Below, piece after piece: positions 32,001 to 44,300 of a DNA stretch of 64,000 bases. The stretch is from Phytophthora colocasiae (Eukaryota > Oomycota > Peronosporomycetes > Peronosporales > Peronosporaceae): assembly GCA_018806915.1 (NCBI GenBank), contig JAGKQI010000020.1, positions 248,001 to 312,000 of the forward strand, in the 5' to 3' direction. Below the pieces are notes generated by a model. That model saw only the letters and a list, made by a program, of their open reading frames with translations. It was not told where the DNA came from and ran no database searches. The position numbers were made by a program, and so were the translations under genes. Numbering within the stretch: the stretch's first letter is position 1; every line of letters begins with the position of its first letter.

Positions 32001-33678
32001 ATGACCGCCATGCGCGTACCGAATGAAGCGGCAGGCCTTGATAGCAAGTTCTTTAACCTGTCGCAAACTTTCTTGTAGGAGTTGATAGATACGAACTCGT
32101 TCCTTGAAAGCTACGACAAGCTGGAAACCAGACGGATGTACTGCAATTGTGGTCGGTTCTTCAGGGCAGTGATGCAGAAGCTCATAGTGATTCAATTCGA
32201 AATTCCACACTCGAATGGTTTTATCCGTTCCACAAGTTACAACAATGGGCCTCTGGATGCAAACATCCACCTGCAGAACAGGACCGATTTGATGACCCTG
32301 GATAAAATAACATGGTTAGTATAGATATCTTGTTACCCTTAGAGAATTGCACTTACATGGCGGATAAATTCACGAAATTCGATCCGATCCTCTTGCTCTG
32401 TGTCAATGGCACTCATCGAGAAAGTGATTAATTCCCGACTTTTAGAGCAGGATACGATCGCTTCGGAGTTTGGCGAGATTGTAATACAGTCAAACGCGAT
32501 TTCACCGACTGACACGGAACGTACAAACGGAAAAGGATCTTTCGGATCATCCTGCACAACATCACAAGGTGAGAATTTGCACTCCCCTTCAGTGTTACAG
32601 TGACAATGCACACAACCTACCGAAGCCTCGTAGATACTGAAAAATCCTGCTGATCCACCGACAACAAAACCCTTCCCATGAGCTGTGACGCACTCGACTC
32701 GCACATGAGACGGCTGATGACAGCGAGAGGAATGAACGAGATCCGCACTGCACCCATCGAGTGTAATACGGAAGCACAGTAAGAGCCCTCGCTCGGACAG
32801 AGCGATCATATGGTCCTTTATCCACGTGTGGTCAACGAAATGTTCCTGATCCTTCATCTGAGGTAAGAAATTAGAGTTCTTCAGGTCGTTGTTGGTCCAC
32901 ACCCAGTACTTGAGTGTTGTCGGTCCAGATACTGAAATGAAGTTGGCATTGGCTGGGCTAATGTGGATGCGAGAGCCTCTACTTGGACATTTACATGACG
33001 CTACAAGTTTGGAATTATTCGTCTTCCAGTATGTTACTGTGTGGGCTGGGGCATCCTCGAGAACGGCGAGAAATTTATTATCTGCTGAGAAACTGCAGGA
33101 CACAACGTTCGAATTGGCAGGTAGAGGGATATTTCGTACTCGTGTCTTGGTGCTTAGTTTGTAAATCGCAAGTGCATGGGCTTCTTGATCTCGAAATTGG
33201 GAATGGAGAGCCAAGCCTGGACCTTTTCCAGGTGAATTACTGGATAACGCGATTACAGTCGAGTTACTATCAGCAGTTTGTTGGTAAACTTCAGCTACAG
33301 CCAGCAATTCACGATTGGGGGATAGCTGGAAGCTCTGGATGTATCGGGTATGGCGAACATGATGAAAGAACTCCATTGCCCGAGTTTCCAGGTTGTAAAT
33401 GACCAAATGGTGGGCTACTGGATAAATTACAGTACACTCGCTAGCGAAATCAATGAGTGTACGACCACATGCATGGAATCCGAGTGCGTATCTGGAAGTA
33501 GAGAATGCATTAGCGGGAATTAACTGAATTAATAGCTTCAGACGTACGTGGGTTTGATATGTAAACTTGCTTCCTTGTCATCCTCTGTGTTTGTGGTTAA
33601 CCTTTGTCGAGGGTTGATAGGAGCTATATCCTTTTCACCTTCACCATTATTGACGTCACTATCGATTCCTCCATCCAT
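29082..33678 (-). CDS. CFAP57: CFAP57/WDR65, cilia- and flagella-associated WD40 coiled-coil protein
   Basis: CFAP57 is an axonemal protein of motile cilia, here needed presumably by flagellate zoospores. Exons on the minus strand: 33678-33548, 33491-32357 and 32297-29082. The N-terminal half is a double WD40 region: TVIYPVAHHLVIYNLE, IQSFQLSPNRELLAVAE, VDVCIQRPIVVTCGTDKTIRVWN, then IAVHPSGFQLVVAF and GHIGAVRCLSWSRDDTYLYSA, all typical of CFAP57. The C-terminal half is a long coiled coil with a disordered Ser/Pro tail. The middle exon includes 32620-32552, a 69-bp in-frame segment with GTAGGT and TTGTGCAG borders encoding an odd Cys/His cluster; I think it is an unspliced intron. The product is 1493 residues, or 1470 if it is removed, longer than the human protein because of the tail. 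Confidence 0.9.
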
Positions 33679-33805
33679 TGCTGACTTTTTTCTGATAGAT
33701 CATGCTTTATTGGGACAGCAGATAATTAGAGGGTCGTTTCGAAACTCATTACAACATTCTTTTGACGCAACAGACAGGTTCGTGCTGAGCTCTACATCAC
33801 TCCCC
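33679..33805. promoter_or_regulatory. Bidirectional promoter CFAP57 / LRR-EF-WW gene
   Basis: Only 127 bp separate the two divergent start codons, so the core promoters must overlap or abut. Co-regulation of the two genes is a reasonable inference, since CFAP57 is sporulation/zoospore-type in function. Confidence 0.5.
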
Positions 33806-36800
33806 ATGCTTGGCGGGATTTTCCACAAGCGTAAAAAGAATCAAGAACTGCGGAATCCGTCGCTCCAAGACATTAAGAAGTTGGGTTTTAGATAGAAAAT
33901 GGAATTCAAACTTGTTCCTAACACCATTTGTGCTTTTGATGCATGATTTTAGGTTTCGAGATACGTACGCGAAATATGCTGATCTCCGCCAAGTGGAAAC
34001 CCCTCCATGTTTTGAAAAGGTAAAGTTCGCGTTGGGTATTTCTCCATTCGAGCAAATAACTCACTACATCTCACAGAGTATTTACAAGGTCATAGCTGGT
34101 CAAAAGGAACTACACACTATTGAATTTCGACAAGAAGATATTACGGACCCGCAGATGATTGCATTAGCTGAAGCTTTGTTGGAGATGCCAATGATCTCGT
34201 CTCTAGATCTGCGAGACAACCGAATCACAGATGATGTACGTACGAAACACTATAGTTTTTTTTACTAATATCTGAACTCATTCGAATCCGTATTTGAACA
34301 GGGCGCGAAAGCTCTTCTGGAGGTTCTCAGATTGCAAATTATCTCTGCAAAAACTCCACTGACAGTTGATCCTCGAACGAAACAGCCTCTTTATCCTCCG
34401 TTGCCCGAATACACAAGATACGTGACGAGTGTAAATGTTAAAGGGAATGAAGTCTCGGCCTCCGTGCTTCAAGAACTTTCGCAATATATAGATATTCTTC
34501 GACGGGAGGACAAACGACTGGAGATCCGAGTAGCTCTAAGTCGTATTGACCGCAATAGTGATGGAGGAATCGACGAGGAAGAATTCAAAGGAGTCCTTAA
34601 ACTTCTAACTGCTACCACTCCGACGAAAAAAGAGATACGAACATTCATGCAGCAGCATACTCTGTCTACAGACAGCACTCAAAATGCAGTTAATTTGGAG
34701 AATGTACTTCTTGCCAAGTGTGCCGTATCTCCATCAAGATACGCGGCGTCTCCGCCGTGGGAAGCGCTAGTTCAAGAACGACATGCGATTCTAGGAGCTC
34801 CTCGAATGATTCCGACACGAATATCTACAGTCCCAGATCCCTCTGACACTACGACACGCCATTCTCGCCACAGCGCTCCGTCTTCTGGTAGTGAATTGGA
34901 AGCTGGAAAGACCAATTCGTTCAACAGTTTTTCAGACATTTCTCCAGTGTCGTCACCTTCGTACCAAGTGGCTCCAGTTGTACCAATTGAAGCGGTTAAA
35001 CCCCCTCCTCCTCCTGTTGTTACTAACCCAGCTCCAGCAATCTTGAAAATATCGGAAGCGAAAAGCTCAACAGATCAACCAGTTGCGTTCTCGAAGCCCC
35101 CAACGATCCCTGTTCTCCCTCTCGCCTCATTAGTGCAGCACACTAGTACTGTGAATCCTAGCCCACAGTCAGCTCGATCTACAGGTGATGAGGACTGGCA
35201 TCGGAATCCATCGTTAACAGGCCCAAACTCATTTATTTCTGCGGCTTCTTCACCTCACGACTCGGATATTAGTGACAATATGAGCATTGTGTCTTCAGCA
35301 TTTGGTGGATCCATCTCCCATCGATTTATGGACGACGAGCAAACTAAACCTCACACAACGAGCACTGTTAACCCTGCCACATCAAATCTCGACTCGCCTC
35401 GTTGGCAGAGCGATAATTTCATGCAGATAGAAGCCATTAGTGCTGTCGTTGGCACCCCAAGAGAAGACACAGAACGCTTGAGCATAGGTGAAGTTGAAGA
35501 CGATGTTCGTTCATCCGTTCTCAGTCACAAATCCGCAAAACCCATTACTGGGGGTAGTGAAGTAGATGCTAAAAGTGCCTCCACTCCTTCTATCCGCGAA
35601 GCCAGTTTTCCAGGGAACGAGACCCCGAGAGAACTACTATCAAGAGGGAGTGAATATTCCAGCGCTGTTCAGGAAGAGAAGCGTTCTCTTCCGGCTAGTG
35701 TCGTGTCAACGCCGCGGTTCGACGATTTATCGTCGTTGGTTTTCCGAGGTGCTGAAGACGGGAGTCAATCGTTCAGCAATGCAGAAGTATCAGCTGATCA
35801 ACCTGAAGACGATGAAGGGGATGAAGAATGTGTGGATTCACTGGTGGTTGATGTAATGAAAGACGGAAAAGAGCGATCGATAGTGAAACTAACACACTCC
35901 AAGTTCAGAACTGGCCTGACAGTCAAGGATTTCCCAGTGGAGTTATCGTTCCGCAACGTGTTGGCGCTGCTTCTCTCAGACAACGGTCTCTCACATCTCG
36001 AACTGTTTGCCGGTGTAAGTTTTTCTTCCTTCTCCATAACATTGAGCTTGCTTTCTCCCTGTTCTAATTTTTTCCTTCTTACAGTCCCGATTTCCATTCG
36101 TGACCGTGCTTGATTTGTCAAGAAATAAGTTGATGAAGCTCCCAGAGGACGGGTTGTCTGCATTCCCGCGTCTCGAAGTGCTGAATCTAGCCAAGAACCA
36201 GTTAAAGTCCATTGGTGGGCTTTCGAAGATATTTAAACTACGAGCGCTTGGTTTGCAGCAAAACTCCATTCGAAGCGTGAAAAATGTTGAACACCTCGAT
36301 CAGCTCGAGGTTTTGGATTTGGCGCACAATCAAATTGCTACTGTCCATGCGCTTCGACTATTATCACTCAACAAAGGATTGACACATCTGCATCTTGAAG
36401 GCAATCCCGTTGTCGAGACGGACGAACGTCAAAAGCGGAAAAATATTGTTCACGTAAGGAATCTCTTGCCAGCTCTTCAATCCTTGGATTCAGTTCCGTG
36501 TGTTAATCTCAGCTCCAAGGACAAAAAGAAGGCAAACAGTGTCAGTACAGGTAAATGTTTGTTCGAGAGTGAATTAATTCCCGACTACAAGACGCTGTGG
36601 GTCGCCATTGCATGTGATAAAATCCAGGTTTTCCAGGATGCCTCGAGTCACAATTCAAGCCAAAGTCAACAGGATGATGACGAATGGGATACAAGAGAAG
36701 AAGACGGAGAGGACCGACCAAAGAAACCATTAACAAGAGAGCAACAGCGACAGAAGGACGAGCTTAGAAGTCGAGCGATTGGATTTCGATCTCGAGGGAA

Positions 36801-39564
36801 GGCCATTCCTTCACCAGCGAAAGTCAAGACGTCTGCATATAGTTTTGGTCCACCTCAACCACCTACTGTAAGGACGAAGAAGAAAAAGCCAACACCTGCA
36901 GATCCAAGTGTAGTAAGAGAGCAACAACGTCGAGCGAGTGAGCTCAGTGCTCCTAAGTACACTCCGGTCGATCAAACTATGATGAACCAAGAAAAGAAAC
37001 GGAAGTCTCGGGTTGATTTCCACCAAGCCATGACAGTTGGAGAACGTCTTCAACTCGCAAAGGATATGACTCAACGAAGACCAACTGTTACTGTTCTTAG
37101 TGCTAGATCCCGATCGATATTGGCAAAAGCGGAGAGTCGTAAACGAGCGAGTGTTGCAGAGACAGTGAAGGAAGAAGTGATTGAAGAAGAAGGTGATGAG
37201 TCTTTAACAACTGCAGATCAACCTCCCAGGTTTCCACGCTCTTCCCCTCTAAAAGATGCGATGGTATTTCGTATCGATCCAGTCGATACTCCACGATCCC
37301 CCAAGGGAATTCTTACTTTCCGCGTAGATCCGTATCCCGAAGGTTCTACAAATTGCTCCAAGGAAGGTGGCTTCTTGCACGATTTAGCAGTCTCGGATTT
37401 CCTGAACCACGCTGAGGAGGAGTTTTCCACTGCATTGACAGCTCTGAATGTCCTGTTGTCGATGTGTGAAAAGGAGCAAGGAGATCCAAAGAAACTCATG
37501 GACTACCGTGCAAGTCTTGACGCCCTGGACATTCTCAATGAGAGTGAAAGTAACGAATTGTACAAGAAAGCTCAGGATCACTCCGACAATGAGCTACAGA
37601 CCCAATGCTCGAATTGGTTCACCAAGTTAGGCGTCGTGAAAAAGTGTATGCGTCAGCTACTAGAAAAACTGGAAGGTCATGCTCCTGGATCTGGAGTCAT
37701 TCGAGCATATTGCAGATGTCTTCGGTCGAATGAACTACGTGGAATTATTACTACTACAGCTGAGGACCAAGAGGAAGCTCTAAACCAGCCAAGTGCAGGT
37801 GCTGGTAATATCAAGGAAGCTTCGCTTGAAAGTGAGCCAGATGTACCCCAAACAGCAGCAAATGATCTGCTGGAAGCAAACTTACAACAACATGAACAAA
37901 CGTCGGATAGTTCTACCTCTCTCAGCATCGAGGATTCGCCAACACAAGCTCTTGACGAAAGAAATAGCAGTGCGCGTACTCCAGATAGCGTCACGGAACC
38001 TCCTACGGAGAACCGTAACGCGGATTTCTCTATCGGAGACGACTTGGACTTCCTAGAGCCCACGGACTCCATTTTCACAGAAGATCATGGCTTAGACATG
38101 GCAGCGAGTGACTCTGTTTCTCAATGTATGGAGACTACCACTTCAAGTTTGACAGCCGACGAGCACGCTTCTGGCTTGGAGTCGGAGATGGATATCACGA
38201 TGGATATTCAGATGAATGATGTGGTGGATAGCAACCAAAGTGCTGCTGAGAATTTGTGGGAAACAAATGCTGGCGAAGATAACGGCGATGCTAAGAAGTC
38301 TTTGGTTGTGATCGAAGATGAGAGTACCATTGAAAAACTTGATGAAGCGATCGCAATCGTTGATACCATTACAGATAATGATGACCAGGTCGCAGTTGAT
38401 GAGACAACAACCCACGTAGAATGTGAAGAACCAGACGCTTCAAATGTGGACTACGACTGGCTTGCCACTTCCACCGAAGTCCAAGATGAGTCAGCAGAAA
38501 CCGACACGTTCAAGCAAGACCTGACTACTGTATCAGAAGATGAAGCCGGCGATGACATCGGTCAAGAGCAGACCGATTCAGGTCAAGACTTTGACTGGTC
38601 TAGTACACACAGTACTGAAGCGCCAAATGAAGAAGAAGTCGAGGTTTCCCAAGAGGCCTACAATGGCCAAGAAGCTGAAGTTTCCCAGGAGATCTACAAT
38701 GGTGAAGAGGAAGCTGAAGCCTATGATGTCGAAGAAGAAGCTGAAGGCCCTCAGGAGGTATACAATGGTGAAGAAGAGGTTAACATATCTCATGAAACCT
38801 ACGAGGCTGAAGTCTATGAGGCGGAGGAATCTAACGATGTTGGAGAGGCCCAAGAAAACGTCGAATACAGTGAAGAAGTCGCCACGGAGGAGATGGAAGA
38901 AACGGGAAGTCAGTTTGAACTGGGTGACGGCGTCGATGCAGACGATGAGGAAGCAGAGACGTTTGGAGACTGGGAAAAAGGCTTCGATCCCAACTCGAAC
39001 CATTACTTTTGGTTCAACCACAGCACCGGAGAGAGTTCATGGACTCCCCCTGAAGGTTGGCCGCACGAGGTGGACGAACCTTTCAGTGGTGAAGATGCTG
39101 GAACTGAGGAAGAGCAACAAGAGCAAGAATATGTATATGAGGACGGGACTGCAGAAGCTCAGGAGTACGAAGAGACCGGTACTGGAGACCAGGCATACGA
39201 GGAGGGTGCAACTGAAGGTCAATATTACGAAGAAGGAGCGTACGAACACGGCGAAGGAACTGAGGAGGGTCAGTACTACGAGGAGGGAACAAACGACACC
39301 CAATACTATGAAGAGGGTGCTGAGGAGCAGGTATATGAAGAAGCCACAGCCGAAGAGCATCAATACGAAGAGCAGCAATATGAAGAGCAGCAGTACGATG
39401 AGACCGCTACGGATGGCCAGTGGTATGACGAAACGGCAGCCGAAGAGCAGGAGTATGTAGAAGAAGATGGAGAACAGGTAGAGCAGCAGACAGGTGAGGA
39501 ATCACCTCGCCGCAGTGAAACGTCCGACTTTGAGTTTGACGATAGTGATCTGCCGGGCTTCTAA
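33806..39564 (+). CDS. Giant LRR / EF-hand / WW-domain acidic protein
   Basis: Four exons: 33806-33879, 33953-34235, 34302-36014 and 36085-39564; 1849 residues. Start uncertain: the first intron has a weak donor (GTTGGG) but a normal 73-bp length; otherwise an in-frame ATG at 33939 would start the protein. Order: LRR-like opening (ALLEMPMISSLDLRDNRITDD), an EF-hand loop near residue 195 (DRNSDGGIDEEE), a disordered Ser/Pro region of about 450 residues, SDS22-type LRRs at about 670-820 (VTVLDLSRNKLMKLPEDG, LEVLNLAKNQLKSI, LEVLDLAHNQIATV) closed by an LRR cap, a coiled/helical part, a long acidic region, one WW domain near 1650-1685 (two Trp at the ends, YFWFNHSTGESSW), and a Glu/Tyr/Gly repeat tail (EEGQYYEEGT type). 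WW domains bind Pro-rich ligands and EF-hands calcium. No family name can be given. Confidence 0.8.
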
Positions 39565-39593
39565 CTTGCAATAGTTGGTGATATCCATTTTCT

Positions 39594-40071
39594 CTACGGT
39601 TCATCAGCAGCGTAGAGCTGGGGTTTACTCAGCGTTTGTAGCTGTTTGCGTTCCGTCTCCTGTGCTGCGTCGTGCCGCTGCTTGGGCGTCACCATGCGTC
39701 TGCTGCCCGTCATGCATTTCTCCAAGTGGTTGGTATATCTCGACGCGTGCACCTGCAATATCAACAATATTTTAATTCAGCATATATAGTAATGAGTACT
39801 GTGTCGGTCTCAATTACCTGTCGATTGCAGTACAAACAGCTTACGAACACACTATCCTGCTCCACCACAGGTGTGTCAACTCTCCGTTCGATAGGCTCTA
39901 CATCGTAGAGCTCTTCAAGACTCAGACCTTCCACTGAGATCTGGCGATGCATCTGATAGATACTTTAAGCTATATTAATAGTGTTCTCCTACAAATACCA
40001 GCTTACTACACCTCGAAGCACACGTCCAGAGTCACATCGTCGAGCAAAAAGCGGTAGATCTGCTCGTCCAT
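39594..40071 (-). CDS. SGF11: SGF11/ATXN7L3-like SAGA deubiquitinase-module subunit
   Basis: Three exons: 40071-40012, 39952-39818 and 39752-39594; introns of 59 and 65 bp; 117 residues. The N-terminal helix ends LLDDVTLDVCFEMHRQIS, matching the CFEVHR helix of SGF11/ATXN7L3 that docks into the deubiquitinase module. The zinc finger follows: CLYCNRQVHASRYTNHLEKCM, the C-x2-C-x(n)-H-x3-C finger with the conserved SRY/F-x2-HLEKC core. In yeast and animals this protein activates the Ubp8/USP22 enzyme that removes ubiquitin from histone H2B. The oomycete product is short and lacks the SCA7 extension. Its stop lies 29 bp from that of the convergent LRR gene. Confidence 0.9.
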
Positions 40072-40183
40072 GTTGTCAAAATATGATTGGGAATCTGATA
40101 CCCTCTGAGAATATCTGATGTAACTTCTGATTCCAATATACTACTGTGTAGTATATATTTTCCGGTGGAAGAGAGACTCTAAG
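40072..40183. promoter_or_regulatory. Bidirectional promoter SGF11 / UBL5
   Basis: 112 bp between divergent start codons. It contains a short palindromic TATACTACTGTGTAGTATA at 40135-40153 that could be a shared binding site or hairpin. No more specific element is recognised. Confidence 0.45.
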
Positions 40184-40405
40184 ATGATTGAGGTGATTCT
40201 GAACGACCGCCTGGGCAAGAAGATCCGCGTTAAGTGCAACGAGGACGACACGGTGGGTGACTTGAAGAAGCTGGTGGCGGCGCAGGTGGGTACGCGACCC
40301 GAGAAGATCCGCATCCAGAAGTGGTACACCATTTACAAGGACCACATTACGCTCGAGGACTACGAGATTCACGACGGCATGGGCCTTGAGCTCTACTACA
40401 CATAA
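40184..40405 (+). CDS. UBL5: Ubiquitin-like protein 5 (UBL5/Hub1)
   Basis: Single exon, 73 residues, the exact length class of Hub1/UBL5. Typical start [20 protein letters not shown], then [21 protein letters not shown], and the end GLELYYT with the double Tyr of the family and no C-terminal Gly-Gly, so it is not conjugated like ubiquitin. Hub1 binds spliceosomal proteins non-covalently and adjusts splice-site use in the nucleus. It is divergent from SGF11. Confidence 0.97.
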   Translation: MIEVILNDRLGKKIRVKCNEDDTVGDLKKLVAAQVGTRPEKIRIQKWYTIYKDHITLEDYEIHDGMGLELYYT

Positions 40406-41233
40406 GCAGCCAGTAACCTACTGCTGTTTAGTGCAATTTTTACCAAATCTAGCGTGTGCATGGTCTTCTTTAAACTGCTCGAAACGTCTTCTCCTTGCGT
40501 GCTTACCACTCCATCTACGATCTGCCTGTCGCGGCCGTGAGCTACGCGCCTGATGGCGCCACAGTTCAATCACGTAAAAGCAGCGATTTCTTTCGCGGCA
40601 CTTGGCAGTTCCAACTTTAAGCGTTTCCCCCGTTGGTGCTTCTCTGGGGACCAATGATTAACCTGCATCGGCTACAACTCAGTCCTGCTGCGACACCCTG
40701 GATAATACTTAGTACCAGGTATTTTTCAGCCCAAAGTTCACCTACAATGACCTCCAGAGGCATTCTCCATCCCGCTAATAACCCATTTGACTGCTGCACG
40801 TAACTAAGCAACACTGGCGCCATATTCAATGCCACAAAGCGCAAGAGATTTCTATAGAGAAGGAAACTGTAAGTTTTCGCTCGGGTTCAAGTCGAAAAGC
40901 GTAATGAGAAAACTCGTTGATGGCATTTTCAACCAATCGTAGTTTCATCCTGTAAATAAACCAACCAATCAGCAATCGGTTCCCTTAATGCAGGCGACTC
41001 TACGATCTGTGAGCTGTTTTTCGCACACTACCCCAACGCCAGTACAGTCGAGTGCGGAACTCAGGCAGGTAGAGCAGAGCAGGCAGCGCATGCCGCCGAC
41101 GCTCTCTCTCCAAGGCTCAGCGGGACAATCGGCACGCATTTAGGTAGGTTTCGGTAGAACGAAGACTCTACGAGGGGTGGGGGCGACCTACTTATCTGTG
41201 TGAGTTACACGCTTGCTGTGACAGATCTCGTAG
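40406..41233. other. Intergenic, nothing recognised
   Basis: 828 bp between UBL5 and the kinase gene. It contains CCAATC boxes around 40925-40975 (CAACCAATCG, AACCAACCAATCAGC). The last 150 bases may hold a 5-prime exon or UTR of the kinase: GTAGGT at about 41143 and an acceptor TCTCGTAG at 41226-41233 could bound an intron. Confidence 0.4.
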
Positions 41234-41380
41234 GCTAAGCGAAATAACCAAGGCAACGAATTAGACCCCGACGAAGAAGGGAGCTCGTATTTCAAAGAAA
41301 GAAGGACTGGAGGAGGCTGGTACAGCCCACATAAACCAAGCGCCAGGATTCTGTGCTTCGCTCACACCAAGCGCAACGGC

Positions 41381-44300
41381 ATGGAGGTGCCGCACACGTT
41401 CGTGCGCACCGTCAAGGCGCAAGATCTGCGCTTCAGCCAAGTGGACGGTGTATTGCACGACATTAAGACCAAGAATTCGCCCACGTGGGTTATTTTCTCC
41501 TTTGCAGTAGGTGCTTTTGGATCGGATCGTGTTGTTTCGCTCGCTGCTGACTTTGTAATGACTGGTATAGGACCAACGGGAGAAGAGGAATACGCTCAAA
41601 GTACTTGCATCTGGACACGGCAGCATTTCGGACCAGTCCAAGTGGCCTCCTGAACTGTTCTCGCCCAATTCATTATGTTACGGACTCACAAGCATCGATT
41701 GCTACGATGAGAACTCGGCACCGACCAATGTGTTGTCGTTCTGCTGGAAGGGACGCAACCTGCCCATCTACTTGCGGACAAAATACGCTGAGTTTAACTA
41801 CGTCATTCGGGTAAGTAATCGACTGAACGAATTGCTAGATATTGGGGACTTACTTGGAATCTTTCTGACTGTAGAAACACATGGGTGCTGTTGCGCACGT
41901 GACGCTGCACAACCCGGAAGAGCTCATGTACGAATTGTTTCCTGTGGTTAGATCGTTCTGACAAAATGGATCTTGACTCGTTGTTATGCTTTGGCAGGGA
42001 TGGGTCGGTGTTTATGCAGACTCCACGGCGGCGACCGCGAAGCTCCTCAAGACGATTTATTACGAACGACATCGAGTTTACTCCGGAAGTGATGAATACC
42101 GTACAAGATATTCGATCGGATACTTCTCCGTTCAATTGGGCTGTATGTGGGTACGATAACTCGGATATAGAGAGCTCGACCCAGAGGATGATTGTCGTGG
42201 AAAGGGGCATGGTAAGTTTGTTGTACTCACTGGAGAAGTTGCTTATAAGAAGGCTAGGCTAACTTTGTGATCGAACAGACTGGATTGTATGCGTTGAAAG
42301 GAATTGGCGGAATTACCTCGGTGCTGGAAGAAGGAAGCACAATGTACATTTACTTGCGAGTGGACGTCCCGCTCCACAGAGGAACTGAGAGAATCGTGTC
42401 AAAGTATGTACTAGTCACATGGCAAGGAGTAGAAAGTGGTTGGAGCGGCGGCACATCGGATGATGAATTGGAATTATGGTTTGGACCAGGCTCGAATGGA
42501 GAGCGGTCACCCCAACGGCGAGATTCTTTTGCATCCAGTTCCAAGCTTCAGCGAGCCGTGACTGCTCATGTTCACGGCAGTGAAATTTATCGAGTATTCC
42601 CCCACCACGTACGTTCATCACTCAAATGTTCTATTTGTACTTCTGCTTACAAGTCTCTTGTGCTGACAGGTACATTTTTTCGCAAGCACACAGTCGGAAA
42701 TATCAGAAGAAGCAATTCGCGAGCGTATTAGACGGGCAGTTGATAACGATTGCATGCTACTCCGAGTCGTACGTAATTCGACTTTCTCTTGTGGGTTTTT
42801 AGTCGTCCTTCAAATACTAACTCTATGCTGTCTAGGTTTGTGTTCAAGTATCAGGTGATACACAAGCGCCAGTCTGCTTGGAGATCCCGTTCGATGCGAC
42901 AGTAGCTGTACTTCGACAAGAGATTGCCTCGAACATTGGAATCCCGAAGGATCGTCAGCGGATTGTGTGGATTCGTCAAACGGAAGATCTTGCCAAAGGT
43001 ACATTGTCACAAAAGCCAGATAGATATCTTGAGTCGAGAGCTGATTCGTTTGTAATTTCCTTATGTCTACAGACTCGCAACTTTCCACGGCATTGATGCT
43101 GGAGGACGATAACGCGGGCATTCGAAAAGACATTGGGCTTGCTCATGGTGACAAAATTCACGTTGATGATAAGGACAACGGTGAAAATTCCGTGCTAGCG
43201 AAGCTATTTGAGCAGGTACGGCTGGAAAAGTTGAACGAATATTGATCTGTGCTAACAACGATTCGTTTGTATTGCAGATCAATTCTGGGGCTGCTGCAGT
43301 GAGTCTTTCGGCTGAACGACGGCACGAAGTGCAGCAAAGAGTGGAAGCCCGAGAGGCAGAACTAAGGAAGATCTTGTCTGTGACGCACTATTTAATTCGG
43401 CGGAAAGCTAGTCAAGACCTCAAGCCTGTCCCGCGCATGGCTGATGTGGTTGAGGAAGCTACTTCCCACAAGAAGAAGGAAACAGATTCCCCGTCTCCAA
43501 CAAGTCTTCGTAAGGTCGTCCATCGAGCAGACTCCTCTGTTTCCTTGACTGGATCAATTTCAGAGGAGCTTGCAATGGAAGATGTCTCGACACTGCAGGA
43601 ACAAGCACGCGTTCTCGAGTCTCAGAATCAGTACCTGGAAATTCCGTACGAAAGCATTCATATCCTCAGCGGCAAGGAGAATGAGTTAGGTTGCGGAAAA
43701 GCAGCTACTGTGTATCGTGGGCTCTGGATGAACCGGAATAGCGCTGCTGAGGTAGCAGTCAAGTCGTTCCGCTACGCTCGACTGACGGACAAGATCTTGG
43801 GAGATTACAGGCAAGAAGTGGCGTTGCTCAGAAAACTGAAGCACCCGAATATTGTGTTATTTATCGGAGCCTGCACGGACCCTAAGTTGATGATCCTGAC
43901 GGAGTATTGCTCTCGAAAAAGGTGCGGAAGGATTGTCTTGCTAACGAAGCGTGAAGTACTGACATTTGTCGTATTTGCCCAGTTTATTCGAAGTGATCCA
44001 CAGCAACAATTTCGAGACGATCCCTTGGAAGGTATGTGCATTTTGCCTTGTATTATATGATAACCTCTTCTAATGTGTCTGTCTTTTGTTTTGAATAGTT
44101 CAAGGTACGGATGATGCTTGATGCTGCACGAGGCATACAGTATCTCCACTCTATGCGCATTATCCATCGCGATATCAAGGTAAGTTACAACTTGTCCTAC
44201 CTTCCCACGCATTAATTTGCTGATGTGTGGTATATCATTTTACAGTCCCACAACTTTTTGGTGGACGATGACTGGCGAGTCAAAGTGGCCGATTTCGGCA

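Noticed and set aside
36551..36636. Possible intron (GTAAAT...TTTTCCAG) in exon 4 of the LRR gene
   Set aside because: Removing it with either available acceptor shifts the frame of the remaining 970 codons, so it must stay coding.
38540..39460. 306-residue open frame overlapping the acidic tail of the LRR/WW gene
   Set aside because: It is a Lys/Arg-rich shifted reading of GAA/GAG repeats; the in-frame protein has a WW domain and a good stop, so this is a shadow.
40870..40900. TTCGCTCGGGTTCAAGTCG as a tRNA T-arm
   Set aside because: No matching acceptor, D or anticodon arms around it; no tRNA gene is supported anywhere in the window.
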